From positions 1-64,000 of the forward strand of contig NZ_JAQZAN010000011.1 in the NCBI RefSeq assembly GCF_028737255.1: a stretch of DNA of 64,000 bases. The letters are read 5' to 3'. Positions within the stretch are counted from its first letter, which is position 1, and each line of letters opens with the position of its first letter. Shown here piece after piece: positions 25,320-32,715 of this stretch. The notes beneath the pieces are model-generated. The model made no database searches. It was not told the origin of the DNA and saw only the letters and a list, made by a program, of their open reading frames with translations. Origin of the DNA: Actinomycetospora straminea. GTDB taxonomy: Bacteria; Actinomycetota; Actinomycetes; Mycobacteriales; Pseudonocardiaceae. Position numbers and translations under genes: made by a program.

Positions 25320-26384
25320 TCAGGCGCCGGCGAAGATCTCGTCGCCCTCGTCGTCGAGGTCCTCGCCGCCGTCGTCGGCCTCGCCGTCGACGTAGGGCTG
25401 GTAGGTCGCCGGGTCGAACGGGAGGTCGACGCCGAAGGGCAGCTCGTACTTGTCGTGCAGGAAGCGCTCGCGGTACAGGTGCTCGGCGGTGTCGACCACC
25501 TTCGCCAGCAGCCGCGCCGACAGCACCGCCCCGACCCCGATCCCGAGGACGGGCACCAGCTGCGCGAGCTCCCGCTGCCCGATCTGGCCCAGCAGACGCT
25601 GGTAGACCGCGTGACCGAGGCGCTTGATCTGCGCCTGCTGCTGCTTGCGCTTCTGGTTCTCCTCGGTCTTCGCCGTGATCAGCTCGGAGAGCTCCTGGTA
25701 GGCCGCGGGGGAGTCCTCGTCGGAGGACAGCCCGACCGACAGCACCGCCAGCGCGATGATCTGCTCGGACCGTTTCGTGCCGTCGTAGCCGTGGTAGGCC
25801 GCGACGTGCGCGACCGCGCGGGTGCAGGACGCGACCGTGAGCAGCGTGTCGCCGGTCAGCGTCGCCACCATGACCGCGATCCCCGGGATGCTGCCCAGCC
25901 CTGCACCGCTGGTGCCACCGGCCGCGGCGGTCACGCCGGTGCCGGTGAGGAAGCCGGTGACGCCGCCCTGGACGCCCGCGAACACCGTGTAGCCCAGGTC
26001 GAGCCGCGGCATCGCCGTCTCGACGTCGGCGATGTCGAGGCGGCGGATGTGCTTGAAGTCGGTGACGTCGTGGCCGTGCGCGCGGAAGTCGGCGAACACG
26101 GCGTCACGACGCAGGGTGGCCGCGCCGGCCCCGGCGCCGGCGGCCGCGAGCTGGTGGAGCACGCCCTGCACGCCCTCGTCGACCTGGGACACGCCCGGCA
26201 CCCGGCGCAGCAGCGACGTCACCTCGGTACGGATCCCGGCGATGCCGTTGACGACCGGGCTGAATAGGCCCGCCGGGCCCTGCAGCTCGCGGTCCTTCCA
26301 CTGCACGACCTCGCGCCAACGCTCGGCATCGGCAGGGGACACGTCCGGCATGGGGCGGGGGACGTCGTCCGTCGGCGCGCTCAC
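25320..26384 (-). CDS. EcsC family protein (copy 2)
   Basis: A 354-residue EcsC family protein. The core from about residue 145 parallels copy 1: AGVQGGVTGFLTG, DTLLTVASCTRAVAHVAAYHGYDG, LVPVLGIGVGAVLSARLLAKVVDTAEHLYRERFL. It has an extra N-terminal helical part, a Lys/Gln-rich insertion (NQKRKQQQAQIKR) and an acidic tail rich in Asp/Glu. GTG start at 26384. The acidic tail and insert set it apart from copy 1. Function unknown; a membrane-peripheral role is inferred from the amphipathic Gly-rich segments. Confidence 0.78.
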   Translation of the reverse strand: MSAPTDDVPRPMPDVSPADAERWREVVQWKDRELQGPAGLFSPVVNGIAGIRTEVTSLLRRVPGVSQVDEGVQGVLHQLAAAGAGAGAATLRRDAVFADFRAHGHDVTDFKHIRRLDIADVETAMPRLDLGYTVFAGVQGGVTGFLTGTGVTAAAGGTSGAGLGSIPGIAVMVATLTGDTLLTVASCTRAVAHVAAYHGYDGTKRSEQIIALAVLSVGLSSDEDSPAAYQELSELITAKTEENQKRKQQQAQIKRLGHAVYQRLLGQIGQRELAQLVPVLGIGVGAVLSARLLAKVVDTAEHLYRERFLHDKYELPFGVDLPFDPATYQPYVDGEADDGGEDLDDEGDEIFAGA

Positions 26385-26419
26385 ACCTCGGACGGTACCC
26401 ACAGGGAGCACACACGACC

Positions 26420-27004
26420 TCATCGGTGACGCGACGGCTCGGTGTCCAGCGATCCGTCCGGGTGACGGCGGACGACGAGGTCCGCGGCGCCCGGTAGCTC
26501 CTCCCGCTCCGCGAGCGCCTGCTCGGTGCGACGCCACGCGTCCCGGTGCGGCGCGTAGAGCGGCCAGTCCTCGCGGGTGCGCAGACGCCGTTCCCGCACC
26601 GAGGGGTCGGCGTCGACCCAGACCGTGAGGGCCTGGTGCTCCCGCAGCGCGCGTGCTCCCGCGCCGCAGCCCTCGAGGACGACGACGCGGGTGGTCACCG
26701 GTCGCTCCTGCTCGGGGCCCTCCCGGTCGTGCTCCCAGTCCCAGGGTCGCCAGCGCGGGGTCTCGCCGTGATGGAGGGGTTCGACCAGGCCGGCGAGCGC
26801 CCGGGCGGGCGCCTCGGCCAGCCCCTCCCAGCCGAGGTAGAACTCCTCGACCGAGACGACCGTGACCTCGTCGTGCTGGGCCAGGTCTCCGGCCAGCGCG
26901 GTCTTGCCGGCGCCGGAGAAGCCGTCGACGCCGATCAGCACCGTGGTGCCGACCGAGGGCGGGAGCGAGGCGAGGTGGTGGGCGAACCCGTGGGGTGTTG
27001 TCAC
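26420..27004 (-). CDS. P-loop kinase, uridine kinase-like
   Basis: A 194-residue P-loop NTPase. Walker A is GVDGFSGAGKTALA near residues 23-36; VSVEEFYLGWEGL supplies the usual DxxxY-type acceptor region and VVVLEGCGAGARAL is typical of uridine-kinase-like enzymes. The substrate may be a nucleoside or another small alcohol. The GTG start overlaps the stop of the DUF3558 lipoprotein gene (GTGA), making a kinase coupled to a lipoprotein, which is odd. It is the last gene of a three-gene unit. Confidence 0.78.
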   Translation of the reverse strand: MTTPHGFAHHLASLPPSVGTTVLIGVDGFSGAGKTALAGDLAQHDEVTVVSVEEFYLGWEGLAEAPARALAGLVEPLHHGETPRWRPWDWEHDREGPEQERPVTTRVVVLEGCGAGARALREHQALTVWVDADPSVRERRLRTREDWPLYAPHRDAWRRTEQALAEREELPGAADLVVRRHPDGSLDTEPSRHR

Positions 27005-27570
27005 TTCTGCGGTGCGGGCGGGAGGTTGCTGACGACGGCCTCGGTGACGTTGCGCGCCTTCGCGCAGGACGTCGACCGCGCACCGGCCGGCACACCGACC
27101 TCGTTGACCGTGACGTCGACGGCCTGTCCGATGGCAATGCCGGTGGTCATGGTGCACGTCCGTGCGCCGGGTGTTGTCTGCTGCGCGACCGCGGGGAGCC
27201 CGGCGATCGTGGTGGGCACGAAGTACTGGTACGTCCCGCGAGCGCGGTAGGTGTCGACGAGGTAGTCCCGGGTGGGGTAGAGGACGGCGGAGACCTGCTG
27301 GGTGAACGCTGCGTCCTCCCATATACAGGCGGGGCCGCCCGTGGGCAGGGCGTCGAGTCGTCCGGTCGGCTCCAGGCCCAGCCCCCGGAGTTGCGTCTCG
27401 GTCAGCGCAGCGCAGGGTCGAGAGGCTCGTTGGGACGCGTCCAGAGACCGTGCTGGCACCGGTGCGCCGAACCGATCGGCGGCCGGGGGCGCAGTCGGCG
27501 CCGGCCGGGTGCTTGAGCAAGCGCCGAGGACCAGCGACCCGAGGACGACGAGCAGGACAACGCGGATCAC
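27001..27570 (-). CDS. DUF3558 family lipoprotein
   Basis: A 189-residue secreted lipoprotein. The signal peptide ends in the lipobox LVLGAC (Cys18), followed by a Pro/Ala-rich linker. The DUF3558 domain carries its paired cysteines PCAALTETQLRGLGL and PACIWED, and a C-terminal pair near CTMTTGIAIGQAVDV and SCAKARNVTEAV. This family is widespread in Pseudonocardiaceae and mycobacteria without known function. It is coupled on both sides: its ATG overlaps the stop of the upstream helical protein gene (ATGA), its TGA overlaps the kinase start. Confidence 0.88.
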   Translation of the reverse strand: MIRVVLLVVLGSLVLGACSSTRPAPTAPPAADRFGAPVPARSLDASQRASRPCAALTETQLRGLGLEPTGRLDALPTGGPACIWEDAAFTQQVSAVLYPTRDYLVDTYRARGTYQYFVPTTIAGLPAVAQQTTPGARTCTMTTGIAIGQAVDVTVNEVGVPAGARSTSCAKARNVTEAVVSNLPPAPQK

Positions 27571-27977
27571 GGCTGCCTCAGGGACGCTTCGCCTTCGTCG
27601 TCTGCCGCCTCGTAAGCCGCCAACGCAGTCCTGAGTGAGCCGATCAGAGCACCGATCTGGTCGAGCCCGGAGTCGAGAGCCGCCACCAACGAGCCGTTCC
27701 CGCCGTTCGCGGCGAGGCCGAGCACCCTCGCCGCGTCCAAGCTCACCTGGTCCTGCGCAGGAGGATCAATCTTGCCGAGCTGCTCCGCGTCCTGGCGGAT
27801 CCTGAAGAGCTCCCGAGCGGCGTCCTCCAGCTCCCGGATCGCCTCGGGCGCGCGGGCGAGGTCAACCGTGAACGCGCCGCCACCCACCTCCGGCGGCCGG
27901 AAGCGCGGCACGACCGACCCGTCGGGCAGGGTCGCGGGCGAGTCGGCCTGCAGCGGTGGCGGCTGGGGCTCGGTCAC
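27567..27977 (-). CDS. 136-residue helical protein paired with DUF3558 lipoprotein
   Basis: A protein with a Pro-rich start and then helices (RAPEAIRELEDAARELFRIRQDAEQLG; SGLDQIGALIGSLRTALAAYEAAD). The pattern resembles small PE/WXG100-like or ESX-associated helical proteins, but no WXG motif is visible, so the family is unassigned. GTG at 27977 has a ribosome site GGGAGG. It is the first gene of the unit with DUF3558 and the kinase, and its codon use is slightly less GC-biased than in neighbours. Confidence 0.65.
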   Translation of the reverse strand: MTEPQPPPLQADSPATLPDGSVVPRFRPPEVGGGAFTVDLARAPEAIRELEDAARELFRIRQDAEQLGKIDPPAQDQVSLDAARVLGLAANGGNGSLVAALDSGLDQIGALIGSLRTALAAYEAADDEGEASLRQP

Positions 27978-28052
27978 GTCGCCTCCCTCCCGTGGATCAC
28001 CCCGATCGACACGGACGCTAGCGAGATCCCCGCCGGCGCAGGGCCGGATCCG

Positions 28053-28784
28053 TCAGAACGGCCGGCGCCGCCCCGCCGGACCACCCGCTGCCGGACGGAC
28101 CTTCTCCCCCCGCGCCCGCTGTCCGGCCATCCGCATCGCCTCGACGACGAGGTCGCTGTTGCCCCGCCCCGTCGCCGCGTCGACGCGTGGGAACACCAGC
28201 GGCCCGGGGTGCGGCGCGGTCGCGACCGTCGCCTCCCGCAGCTGCTCGGGCACCCCCGCGCGCACGAGCCGCGTCCACGCCCGCGCGGCGGGCTTGCCCA
28301 GGAGCACGACCTCGGACGGCGCCGGGTGGAGCATCTCGAGCAGCGCGACCAGGTAGGGCTGGGCCCGCACCGCCTCCTTCTCCAGCGAGCGCACCGGCTT
28401 CGCCGGGTTCGCGACCCACCACGGCACCACGTTCCAGTGCAGCGTGATGTCGTAGCCGAGCTTCGCGCGGTCGGCGGCGACGTAGGTGTTGTGCGCGGTG
28501 GGGTCGTTGTTGTGGCGGCTGACGAACCCCGAGCCCTCCTCCGCCTCGCCCGACGGGTCCTGGAGCAGCACGAGCACCCGCGCGCCCTGACCGGCACTCG
28601 CCGGGTCGAGATAGGGGAGGTTCTCGTAGGTGGTGTCCCGGACGTGGTCGACCCAGCGGTTGAGCTCGCCCACCGCACCGTCGTAGCGCCGCGCCCAGCG
28701 CTCGGCGTGCACATCGGGGGCGAGGTCGCGGCTGAGCAGCTCGCCCCGCTCGTGGGCGAGCTTGTTCCACACCGGTCGGGACAT
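28053..28784 (-). CDS. uracil-DNA glycosylase superfamily-like protein
   Basis: A 243-residue protein. The first strand and loop ARVLVLLQDPSGEAEEGSGF, then HNNDPTAHNTYVAADRA, ITLHWNVVPWWV and the strand EVVLLGKPAARAW follow the order expected for the UDG alpha/beta fold. The catalytic residues are not the classical UDG set, so base removal is unproven. It begins on the stop codon of the nitroreductase gene (TGATG) and belongs to the three-gene minus-strand run down from the DUF3293 gene. Confidence 0.65.
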   Translation of the reverse strand: MSRPVWNKLAHERGELLSRDLAPDVHAERWARRYDGAVGELNRWVDHVRDTTYENLPYLDPASAGQGARVLVLLQDPSGEAEEGSGFVSRHNNDPTAHNTYVAADRAKLGYDITLHWNVVPWWVANPAKPVRSLEKEAVRAQPYLVALLEMLHPAPSEVVLLGKPAARAWTRLVRAGVPEQLREATVATAPHPGPLVFPRVDAATGRGNSDLVVEAMRMAGQRARGEKVRPAAGGPAGRRRPF

Positions 28785-29197
28785 CAGCGTCGTTCGAGCA
28801 GCACGACCGGGATCGTGCGGTCGGTCTTGGTCTCGTAGCCGGCGAAGCCCGGGTAGTCCTGCTTCTGCTTCTCCCAGATCGGGGCGCGTTCGTCGGCCTC
28901 GAGGTCGCGGGCGCGGAGCTCGACGGTTTCGGTGCCGATCTCGGCGCTGACGTCGGGGTGCTCGAGCAGGTTGCGGTACCAGTCGGGATGGGTGTCGGCG
29001 CCGGCCTTCGACGCGAAGACCGCGTAGGAGTCGCCGACGGCCTGGTACATCATCGGCGTCACGCGCTCGGTGCCGGACTTGCGCCCGATGTGGTGCAGGA
29101 GGAGCAGCGGCGCGCCCTCGAAGTTGCCGCCGACCCGCCCCTCGTTGGCGCGGAACTCGTCGATGATCTGCTGGTTCCAGTCACTCACTCCCGCCAT
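28784..29197 (-). CDS. F420-dependent nitroreductase (DDN family)
   Basis: A 137-residue protein of the deazaflavin-dependent nitroreductase family: GRVGGNFEGAPLLLLHHIGRKSG is the phosphate-binding signature of F420 and DTHPDWYRNLLEHPDVSAEIG the following conserved block. These enzymes use reduced F420 to reduce quinones, aflatoxin-like or nitro compounds. ATG at 29197 lies 17 nt inside the DUF3293 gene; the stop is shared with the next gene start. An internal GTG three codons later is an alternative start. Confidence 0.9.
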   Translation of the reverse strand: MAGVSDWNQQIIDEFRANEGRVGGNFEGAPLLLLHHIGRKSGTERVTPMMYQAVGDSYAVFASKAGADTHPDWYRNLLEHPDVSAEIGTETVELRARDLEADERAPIWEKQKQDYPGFAGYETKTDRTIPVVLLERR

Positions 29198-29666
29198 CCT
29201 GCCCCTGCTCGCCGGCGCGGACATCCGTGAGCTCCCACCCCAGGTCCACCGATGGCGCGTTGTCGCAGGCGAGCACGGTCCAGGCCGTGCGGCTCCAGCG
29301 GAACACCGCGTCCTGGCCCCACGCCGCGCCGAGGGCCCGTGCCGTCTCGTCGTCGAGGCCCGTGACCAGCGCGCCCTCCTCGGCATGCGACCCGTCCTCG
29401 GCGCCCGCGACCACGGTCCGGTGCGCGAGGCCGCGCGCGTCGAGCTCCACCTCGAGACGGCTCTGACGCGCGGCGTTCTCGGCGTCGCCGAGCCGGGCGG
29501 CGCCCGGGTTGTGGGCGGTGACGACGTGGACGGGCGCCTCGAACGGGAAGACGCCCTCGACGTGACCGCGCGCCCGGGGCCGCAGGAGCCGCGCCCGGCC
29601 GTCGAGGCCGGGGATGCGCAGCACCGCGCGGGTGTAGTCGTCCGTGCGCGCGCCCCGATCACCCAT
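29181..29666 (-). CDS. DUF3293 domain protein
   Basis: A 161-residue protein with the DUF3293 pattern: a strand carrying VHVVTAHNPGA, an Asn/Arg-rich helix, a central Gly loop and the ending AAWGQDAVFRWS. Function of the family is unknown. The ATG at 29666 is preferred to an in-frame start 39 nt upstream because the domain begins shortly after it and the upstream part would reach into the divergent promoter. It heads a coupled group with the F420 reductase and the UDG-like gene. Confidence 0.75.
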   Translation of the reverse strand: MGDRGARTDDYTRAVLRIPGLDGRARLLRPRARGHVEGVFPFEAPVHVVTAHNPGAARLGDAENAARQSRLEVELDARGLAHRTVVAGAEDGSHAEEGALVTGLDDETARALGAAWGQDAVFRWSRTAWTVLACDNAPSVDLGWELTDVRAGEQGQDGGSE

Positions 29667-29740
29667 GACCCGCGCGATCGTGCCGCGAGCTGCACCGAAC
29701 CGCACCCGTCGCGGCGCCGCGTTCCCTACCGTCGCTGGTC

Positions 29741-30028
29741 GTGGCCGATGTGCAGGTGGTGTTGCAGGCGCTGCTCGACGCCGCGCACGGCGTCGACGCC
29801 GTGATGGCGGAGCTCGCGCACCACGACGTCGAGGACCTTCCTGACGGAGCGGCGTTCGGTCACGACGGACTGGGCGCGGTGACCGCCGACTTCGCCGCGC
29901 GTTGGTCGGACGGACTGGCCAACCTCACCGACGACGGCAATGCGCTGGCGCAGGGCCTGCAGGAGGCCGCGCGGACGTACGCGGAGGCCGAGGACCTCGC
30001 GGTCGACCGGTTCCGCTGGGGGCGGTGA
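29741..30028 (+). CDS. 95-residue ESX/WXG100-like helical partner protein
   Basis: A small all-helical protein with the length and pattern of the WXG100/ESX superfamily: helix 1 QVVLQALLDAAHGVDAVMAEL, a DGAAFGHDGLGAV turn in place of the WXG, and helix 2 with WSDGLANLTDDGNALAQGL. Its TGA overlaps the GTG of the large toxin-like gene, as expected for a dedicated secretion partner. No signal peptide. Secretion through a type VII system is inferred. Confidence 0.7.
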   Translation: MADVQVVLQALLDAAHGVDAVMAELAHHDVEDLPDGAAFGHDGLGAVTADFAARWSDGLANLTDDGNALAQGLQEAARTYAEAEDLAVDRFRWGR

Positions 30029-31212
30029 CGCCGTCGGTGGCCGACCTCGGCGAGACGACCGATCCGGTGGCGCTGGTGCCCGGTGATCCGGCGCGTGTGC
30101 GCGACGCCGCGGCGGCCATCTCGCGACTCGGTGCCGCGCTCGTCGGGGCCGGCGACGGGCTGCGCCGCATCGACACCAACGCGTGGCAGGGCGAGGCCGC
30201 CGACAGCTACCGCCGGGTGTTCGATCCGGTGCCGACGCAGTGGATCGGGACGGGCGAGGCGTTCCTGCAGGCCGCCGACGCCCTGACGGAGTTCGCGGAC
30301 GTGCTCGAGGGGGCGCGCGACGAGGCCGCGGGCGCGGTGCAGGAGTGGAGCGCCGCGGAGGAGCTCGGGGCGTTCGGGCAGGGCGCGGCAGGCCGAATCG
30401 TCGCGGTCGACCGGCTACGGGTGGCGCGCGAGGCGGTCCGCGAGGCGGGCGACCGAGCCGCCGCGCTCGTCGCCCACGCACGGGACCTCGCTCCGCCCGC
30501 ACCATCGGTGGCCCAGCAGGTCGGCGGGTTCCTGGGGGACCTCGCGGGCGGGGTCTGGTCGGAGATCGCGGCGACCGGGCAGTTCTTCTGGCAGGTGAAC
30601 CCCACCCGCTTCCTCGTCGAACCCGCGGCCGCCGTCGACGGCTGGCGGGACCTCGGCGCCGGCGTCGCCCACGCCGTCACCCACCCCGCCGAGACGATCG
30701 AGCAGGCCCTCCGCCCGCGCGAGGCGATGACCAACCCGACCCGCTGGGCGGGTGAGACGCTCGCCGGCCTCGGGCTCTCCGCGGTCGGTGGAGCCGGCGC
30801 CGCGGGCCGCATCGAGCGCGCCACCCGCGCGGCCGACGCCCTGCCGTCGCGATCGCCAGCGACCCGGGATGGACCGCCGCCGACTCTCGGGCGGTACAAC
30901 GGCCTGACCGCGGCGGAGCACGCCGCGACGCGGGGAGCGCACATAGGGCGGAAGGGGAGCGCGAAGAACATGAAGGTGCCGACCCGGGAGCTCGACACCC
31001 CTGCCGAGGTGGACGAGGTGTACCGGGAGCTGTCGCGCGGCGGGCAGGTCGTGCGCACGAACCGACGTCTCACGGTCGTCCTCCTCGAGGACGGGACGTA
31101 CCTGACGTGGCGTGCGTCGGCGGGGTCCACACCCGGTGAGTCGGCGGTCGACATCAACAGCGCGACCGGTGACATGGTCAAGGTGCACACACCGAGGACA
31201 GGGCAGCGATGA
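30025..31212 (+). CDS. type VII-type polymorphic toxin with unrecognised C-terminal domain
   Basis: A 395-residue protein. Residues about 15-130 are a WXG-like helical export domain (NAWQGEAADSYRRVF, Trp54). A helical and Gly/Ala-rich middle with TGQFFWQVNPTRFLVEPAAAVDGW (about 190-260) matches linkers seen in actinobacterial toxins. The last about 80 residues (RELDTPAEVDEVYRELSRG, VVLLEDGTYLTWRASAGS, VDINSATGDMVKVHTP) look like a compact toxin domain I cannot name. It is coupled to a 95-residue partner upstream and to an immunity-like gene downstream (ATGA). The domain layout strongly suggests contact-dependent competition. Confidence 0.75.
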   Translation: MTPSVADLGETTDPVALVPGDPARVRDAAAAISRLGAALVGAGDGLRRIDTNAWQGEAADSYRRVFDPVPTQWIGTGEAFLQAADALTEFADVLEGARDEAAGAVQEWSAAEELGAFGQGAAGRIVAVDRLRVAREAVREAGDRAAALVAHARDLAPPAPSVAQQVGGFLGDLAGGVWSEIAATGQFFWQVNPTRFLVEPAAAVDGWRDLGAGVAHAVTHPAETIEQALRPREAMTNPTRWAGETLAGLGLSAVGGAGAAGRIERATRAADALPSRSPATRDGPPPTLGRYNGLTAAEHAATRGAHIGRKGSAKNMKVPTRELDTPAEVDEVYRELSRGGQVVRTNRRLTVVLLEDGTYLTWRASAGSTPGESAVDINSATGDMVKVHTPRTGQR

Positions 31213-31556
31213 CGACGGACAGCGACCTCGAGCGCGACATTGTCGACGAGGCTCGCGACGACTGGATCGACCTGCTCCACGTCGTCGCCCTCGTGAAGAT
31301 CGTCGAAGGAGGGGAGGGCCGGCTCTCCCTGCTCCACCGCGCCGGACCCCTCGTGGTCGACCTCGTGCGGCAAGGCCGGCTGCTGTGCGGCGAGCCGAGC
31401 GATGACTCGAGCAGCTTCGACGCCTGGACCGTCTCTGCGGACGAAGCCGCCGACATCCTGGACGACTACGTGCGCCGCGTCCTCGCCGGCGAGCAGCCCA
31501 TCGTGCCCGGCGAGCCGTGCAGCTTGGCGCTGCCCGAGCGCGTCACGTCGTCGTAG
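31209..31556 (+). CDS. immunity-type protein for the preceding toxin
   Basis: A 115-residue acidic cytosolic protein beginning on the toxin stop codon. It has DEARDDWIDLLHVVALV, HRAGPLVVDLVRQGRL, and a C-terminal helix ADEAADILDDYVRRVLAG. Many small acidic proteins of this look follow actinobacterial polymorphic toxins; assignment as immunity protein comes from position, acidity and the presence of a related copy just downstream. Confidence 0.7.
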   Translation: MTTDSDLERDIVDEARDDWIDLLHVVALVKIVEGGEGRLSLLHRAGPLVVDLVRQGRLLCGEPSDDSSSFDAWTVSADEAADILDDYVRRVLAGEQPIVPGEPCSLALPERVTSS

Positions 31557-31591
31557 AGCCGCTGGCTACCCCATAGGCCGACAGGAGACCA

Positions 31592-31927
31592 GTGACCGGC
31601 GAGAACCGGATGATGGACGACATCGTCGCCGAGGCCCGGGCGGACTGGATCGACATGGGCCACGCGATCGGGATCGTCAGCCTGGACGAAGGTGGCGACG
31701 ACGACCTCGCGCTCCTGCGCCGCGCCGGCGGCCTCGTCACGCAGCTGGTGCGCGAGGGGCGACTCGTCCCAGGCGACGTCGGCACCGAGCCCGGGGCCTT
31801 CGTCCCGTGGCCCTCCTCGCGGGAGGACTCGGCGCGCCAGCTGGAGTAGTACGTCGACCAGGTCGTGAGCGGCGCCAAGCCGTTCGAGCCCTGGCAGCCG
31901 TGCATGTTCGCCGCGGGTCAGCCCTGA
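31592..31927 (+). pseudogene. second immunity-like gene with an in-frame stop
   Basis: GTG at 31592 with a ribosome site (ACAGGAGA). The product aligns along its length with the previous gene (EARADWIDMGHAIGIV; RAGGLVTQLVREGRLVPGD), but a TAG at 31847-31849 ends it after 85 residues. The frame continues with YVDQVVSGAKPFEPWQPC up to a TGA at 31925-31927, matching DYVRRVLAGEQPIVPGEPC of the intact copy, so the TAG replaces the aligned Asp codon. The truncated product lacks the last helix and may be inactive. A sequencing error or a functional short form are the alternatives. Confidence 0.75.
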
Positions 31928-32007
31928 GTTGTCCACAGGCCGGCACCCGCACGGAACCGATCGGCCCTCCCGGCTCTCCAACCCCGTGGAGACCCGAGGA
32001 GGCAGAC

Positions 32008-32703
32008 ATGGCGAAGCCCGCACGAGCGCGGCGCGGCAAGGACCGGACGGTGGCGGGGCGGCACCACGAGCAGGGGGACGACTTCGTGCGCCGCACGCTC
32101 GGGCGGCGGGCGCTGCGCGAGGAGAGGTGGGACGGCGAGCTGACCGTCCAGCTCCTCCCGCACCACCTCGCGGCCGGCGAGCTGTCGATGGTGGTGGTCG
32201 CTCGGGAGATCGAGGTCGCGCCCGCGATCTACGCCGCCGGGCACCTGCCGACGCTCTCGGACGGTGAGGTCTGGAAGGTCGACGAGTTCGGGTGCTTCGA
32301 CGCCCGAGGCGCGGTGCTCGCCGCACCCGTGGCGGGCGCATCGTCCACCTGTCGCGTCGACGTCCTCGACGTCGACGGGCGCCTCTTCCCGCTCAACTGG
32401 GCCGGGGCCGAACCCGCCGACGGGAGGCTGTGGGTCGAGGGCGCGCTCTACCTCGACCCGGAGCTCGCGGCGGGCACCGAGCACGGCGAGGCCGTGGCGC
32501 TCTGCCGGCGGCGCTACCGCGTGCGCGAGATCCGGCAGTACCGGCGCACCACCTACCGGCCCGCCGATCCGCGGCGCCTGGAGGCCGTGCCCCTGCCCTC
32601 GGCCGTCACCGACGAGGCGGTCTACGTCGCCGACCTACAGCTGGTCGACGACACCGCGCCGACATCGGTCGGGAGGGAGGTGGTCGGTCAGCGGCCGGGG
32701 TAG
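32008..32703 (+). CDS. hypothetical 231-residue protein
   Basis: Starts with a basic tail (KPARARRGKDRTVAGRHH) followed by a mostly beta-rich body: LTVQLLPHHLAAGELSMVV, VWKVDEFGCFDARG and GALYLDPELAAGTEHGEAVALCRRRYRVRE. No family recognised and no membrane segment or signal peptide. ATG at 32008 has a good ribosome site (GAGGAGG). It lies 80 bp downstream of the degenerate immunity gene and ends 12 bp from the convergent membrane protein gene. Confidence 0.65.
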   Translation: MAKPARARRGKDRTVAGRHHEQGDDFVRRTLGRRALREERWDGELTVQLLPHHLAAGELSMVVVAREIEVAPAIYAAGHLPTLSDGEVWKVDEFGCFDARGAVLAAPVAGASSTCRVDVLDVDGRLFPLNWAGAEPADGRLWVEGALYLDPELAAGTEHGEAVALCRRRYRVREIRQYRRTTYRPADPRRLEAVPLPSAVTDEAVYVADLQLVDDTAPTSVGREVVGQRPG

Positions 32704-32715
32704 CGCGCAAGCGGC

